This document shows positions 60,903 through 64,000 of a stretch of 64,000 bases of DNA, in pieces. The position numbers were made by a program, and so were the translations under genes. Each line of letters opens with the position of its first letter. The first letter of the stretch is position 1. Source of the stretch: Iris pallida (Eukaryota > Streptophyta > Magnoliopsida > Asparagales > Iridaceae). Under the pieces are notes generated by a model. The model ran no database searches and was not told the DNA's origin. It saw only the letters and a program-made list of their open reading frames with translations. The stretch lies in assembly GCA_029216955.1 (NCBI GenBank), contig JANAVB010010791.1, positions 5,970,838 to 6,034,837 on the forward strand. Direction: 5' to 3'.

Positions 60903-63900
60903 TGTCACGACCCGTACCCACTGTGAGGGTACGAGTACGTAACAGTGCCCAGCCTACGCCGCAGTGTCGGCGGTAGAACGCTGTTCTAGGTCATGAACTA
61001 TAACTAACATAACATGAAATACTCTTCATAAGGAGGCCAACACAGAGGTATAACTCAATCACAATCTATAGATAGAATATGGCACGATGAAATAGATAAA
61101 GAAATCCTCAACTGAGGTATAGCAGAATGAAATAACAAGTTAACAACTACTAGTCTCAACATCTCTAAATATACAACTCTGAAAATAAGGACAATAGCTA
61201 AACATGAAAAAGAAAACAATCTAGACTATCTAAACTATGCAATGGGTATCATCCTCAGCAGCTGCCTGAACCTCCCCAGGGGTCCAGGTCGTGAGTGTCA
61301 TCTAGGCAAGCTCCATAGTAAGGGGTGCAGGGTTCCTCATTATCCTCTGTAAAATTTTCAACAGGTCCAGTCAGGACGGAAGCGAGCACAATACATCTCA
61401 ACAAGGCATAGCAGGAAAGAAAATATAATCATGCTAGAGAATAAAATACAGAAAACTGAAGAATAGCAATATGTAAAAGAGAGACTGTAAGTAAATATCT
61501 ATGATATATAAAGGAGAGACAGTGCTGTGATTCAGAGTACAAGACGAACATGTGAATGGCTTAGGACTGATTCATGACTACACTAAGAGTGATTCATGAC
61601 TACACTACTTTGGATATTTATTCACATGACCATTCATACTCCCCCGTACCCCAATCAATACACAAGGATCCAGTCAAGTTACGTTAAGATTCATGACTAA
61701 ACTACTTGACCCGTATAGGGTGATTTATGAATTGATTCGTGAAGGCTCGGTGATCATGAGAGTACATGAGTCACTAGCTGATTCTCGAAGATTCATGATA
61801 ATAGAAGCAAGAGATACGTGATGTAAGTGAAACACACGAGACAAGAGTATCTGATGCTCCCGATAGGGATAACATCTCATGATGGGATCCATATAGTACT
61901 AATCCGTGTTACCAACGTGTCAGCATCAAGTAAGATAGTCTAAAGCAGGAAAGATAATCCTAAACAAGATATGAAATAATCAGAGAATGTACTCGCCTGG
62001 TATCTGAATGTCTGAAGTAAATGTACTATCCGAGATGAGATACCTGACTCCTAGTTAGAGCAACACAAGTCAAGATGTATACAGGGGATGATAAATGTAA
62101 TCTACAATGCATCTGCATGCTGTCTAGGTCAAACTAGGCCAAAGTCAACTCTTGTCAACCATGGTCAACTACACTAGTCAAACTAGGTCAACTAAACCAT
62201 TCCAAATCTAAACCAAGACTAACAAGTCATTCTCAGTCTAGCCAAGACTATCATAGCAAGCACACTCCATTCCAAGGCTATACAAGCCAACAACACCCAA
62301 TCTATGTAGCATGCATACATTAGTATCATAGGATATACATTAGGCAACATTCACATAGAGTGTACATGTCTACTCATATCTACACATGCCCATATTAGTT
62401 TAGATCACTAGGCATATCACTCATGGCATGGGTTCATATATTACATGGCATTTTTAATCAATCATGGCATTTCCATTCATTACATTTGCATTGCTATGAG
62501 TGTGTGCATATATGTGTGTTGTTGAGAGTTTAAGGTAGTGTGTGTGAGTCTGTGTGTTATTGTAGGACAGAACAAGTGTGTGCAGATGTTATCAAGCAGT
62601 GTGTTTCATTCCCAAACAGAACCAAGTACAATAAAGACATGAGTTTCTCTGATACATGGCATGTATCAGGTGCGGTGATGGAATTCAAAGCAAGGTAACG
62701 TGAAATGCAGTTGGCTCATATTTGTATGAATACAGGGTTTAAGTGAAGGTGCAGTTGGTTAAGTGTACAGATAATGAAGTGCAGGCAATGTGAACTAATG
62801 CAGTGGTTCAGACATATGCGTGTGGCAGAGCAATGCAGTGTACAAGCATGTGTCTAATAAAATACAGGCATATATCAAGGTAGGCAATGCAATACAATGT
62901 GAAGGGTGTGTGCAACATAGGTATCACAGGTTTTAAAATGTTTCTCCGGTTCACTAGTATTCAGTTTACAAATCGAAGCCAACTATCAATGCAATCCATG
63001 AAATTCTCATTAACAACTTGAAATCCCAGTTTAAGGAAATGAAACAACAATTCTAATATTGAATCAAATGACAGATTATTAAGGAGGGAATCAATTCTCA
63101 ATTTCGAATTCCCATCAACCCATAGCTAACAATGATAGTTTTAATAGGAATCAAATGACAGTTGAATGGACATGGGTCACAAATTCCAGTTCAGTTGAAA
63201 CTGGGAAACCACTTATCAGTTTTTAAAGTTCAGTTTGTGTGCATAGGTGATATGGTACCTGTGTGTGAAGAGTGTACAAAGGAGTCTCAGTTCTCAGGTT
63301 TATTCCCTGTGCGTGTGTGTGTTAGCATGGATACATGGGAGTGTTAGGCAATGGCAGTGTCAAATGAAAGCTAATCAGTATAGAGTAATAGGAAGACAGT
63401 GATTTAAGAACCTGTGTACAAAATCTCAGTAAACAACATATGAAATTTCAGAAATAAATTCCTAACTAACCTCAGTTTAACTCTAACAGTGAATCAACAT
63501 TCACATATATGAATTCTCAGGTATCCCTTTAATCAGTGAAACAAAACTAATTTCAGTTTAATTCCTAACAAACTACATATATTACATTTCAAAAATTCTC
63601 AGGAATCTCATAGACAGTGATACATGGTGTCTCAGTGTTCATGTGTTCAGGGAAAACAGTGCCCATGTGTTCATCCCAGTCTCAGAAAATGTGTTCAGAC
63701 AGTTAACTTACAATCCAAACAGTGGATACATTTCAATCAAAATTAGTTCAATAACCATGAACCTAAGTTACAAAGTTTAGTATCTAAAATAGAAAGAAAT
63801 TAGTCAGTACATTAAAACCCAAATTCCAGGTTAAGTTCTCATTCCAGATCAACAAGCCTAATCTAAACTGAAAACTCGAACTAAACATGCACTAAATAAC

Positions 63901-64000
63901 ATGTAGAATTTATCATGACCATCTAAAACATCAATTTAAAAAGTTAAAATGGAATAAACTCAGGAATATACGAAACTGAACACTGTATATCAGTTCAAAG
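60903..64000 (-). repeat. Element E 5' LTR (partial, runs off the window)
   Basis: It begins TGTCACGACCCGTACCC on the plus strand and is collinear with 22171-25280. The TTGAC cluster is at 62128-62191. About 1.66 kb should remain beyond the window if the LTR is not duplicated like the left one. Confidence 0.9.

Overview
The window looks like intergenic heterochromatin of a flowering plant with a repeat-rich genome. I found no host gene, tRNA, rRNA or CRISPR array. Essentially every base can be assigned to an LTR retrotransposon. The plant call rests on Tekay/Del-like Ty3-gypsy chromoviruses (pol ending in a chromodomain), a Sirevirus-like Ty1-copia element with an extra ORF after pol, initiator-Met tRNA primer sites, and several large non-autonomous LTR families. 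The species cannot be named from the sequence.

Layout. (1) 1-14043 is a tandem run of degraded Tekay-like gypsy bodies sharing LTRs: body A (3' end only), LTR 1921-4576, body B, LTR 9687-11445, body C. (2) Body C is broken at 14043 by element D (14044-21259; 5-bp target duplication AGTAT), a non-coding element with 2.3-kb LTRs, and resumes at 21265. (3) C is broken again at 22170 by element E, a minus-strand non-autonomous element with about 4.75-kb LTRs that runs past the window end. (4) The left LTR of E carries a 2.65-kb internal tandem duplication, whose second copy is interrupted by element F (27210-55958, plus strand, duplication GTTCT). (5) The first LTR of F is interrupted by array G (30756-48847, plus strand, duplication GCGGC/GTGGC): four about 1.94-kb LTRs alternating with three 335-bp spacers. 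(6) The first LTR of G is interrupted by element H (32228-41544, minus strand, duplication CACTA), a young and nearly intact Sirevirus-like copia element. The nesting order is C > E > F > G > H, with D a separate insertion in C.

How the parts work together. Only H has long open gag and pol frames. B and C encode protease, RT/RNase H, integrase and chromodomain remnants, but carry stops and frameshifts. D, E, F and G have no pol. All gypsy-type families keep a near-common motif (TTCGAGGACGAA-like, then TAAGGTGGGTAG-like) beside the 3' LTR. B, C, E and F share an unusual candidate primer site, TGGTGGCCCATG, 8-9 nt from the LTR, while D, G and H use iMet-like sites. LTR ends are modular: D resembles G and E resembles F. 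This suggests non-autonomous families mobilised by Tekay-type proteins.

Most noteworthy: the G array; a candidate internal promoter in H that repeats its LTR promoter layout (palindromic CCGAACTCGG repeats plus CCTATAAAT) upstream of an env-position ORF; twin hairpins with covarying stems inside D; the E LTR duplication; and the shared PPT/PBS signals. Breakpoints come from reading the sequence by eye and may be off by a few bases.
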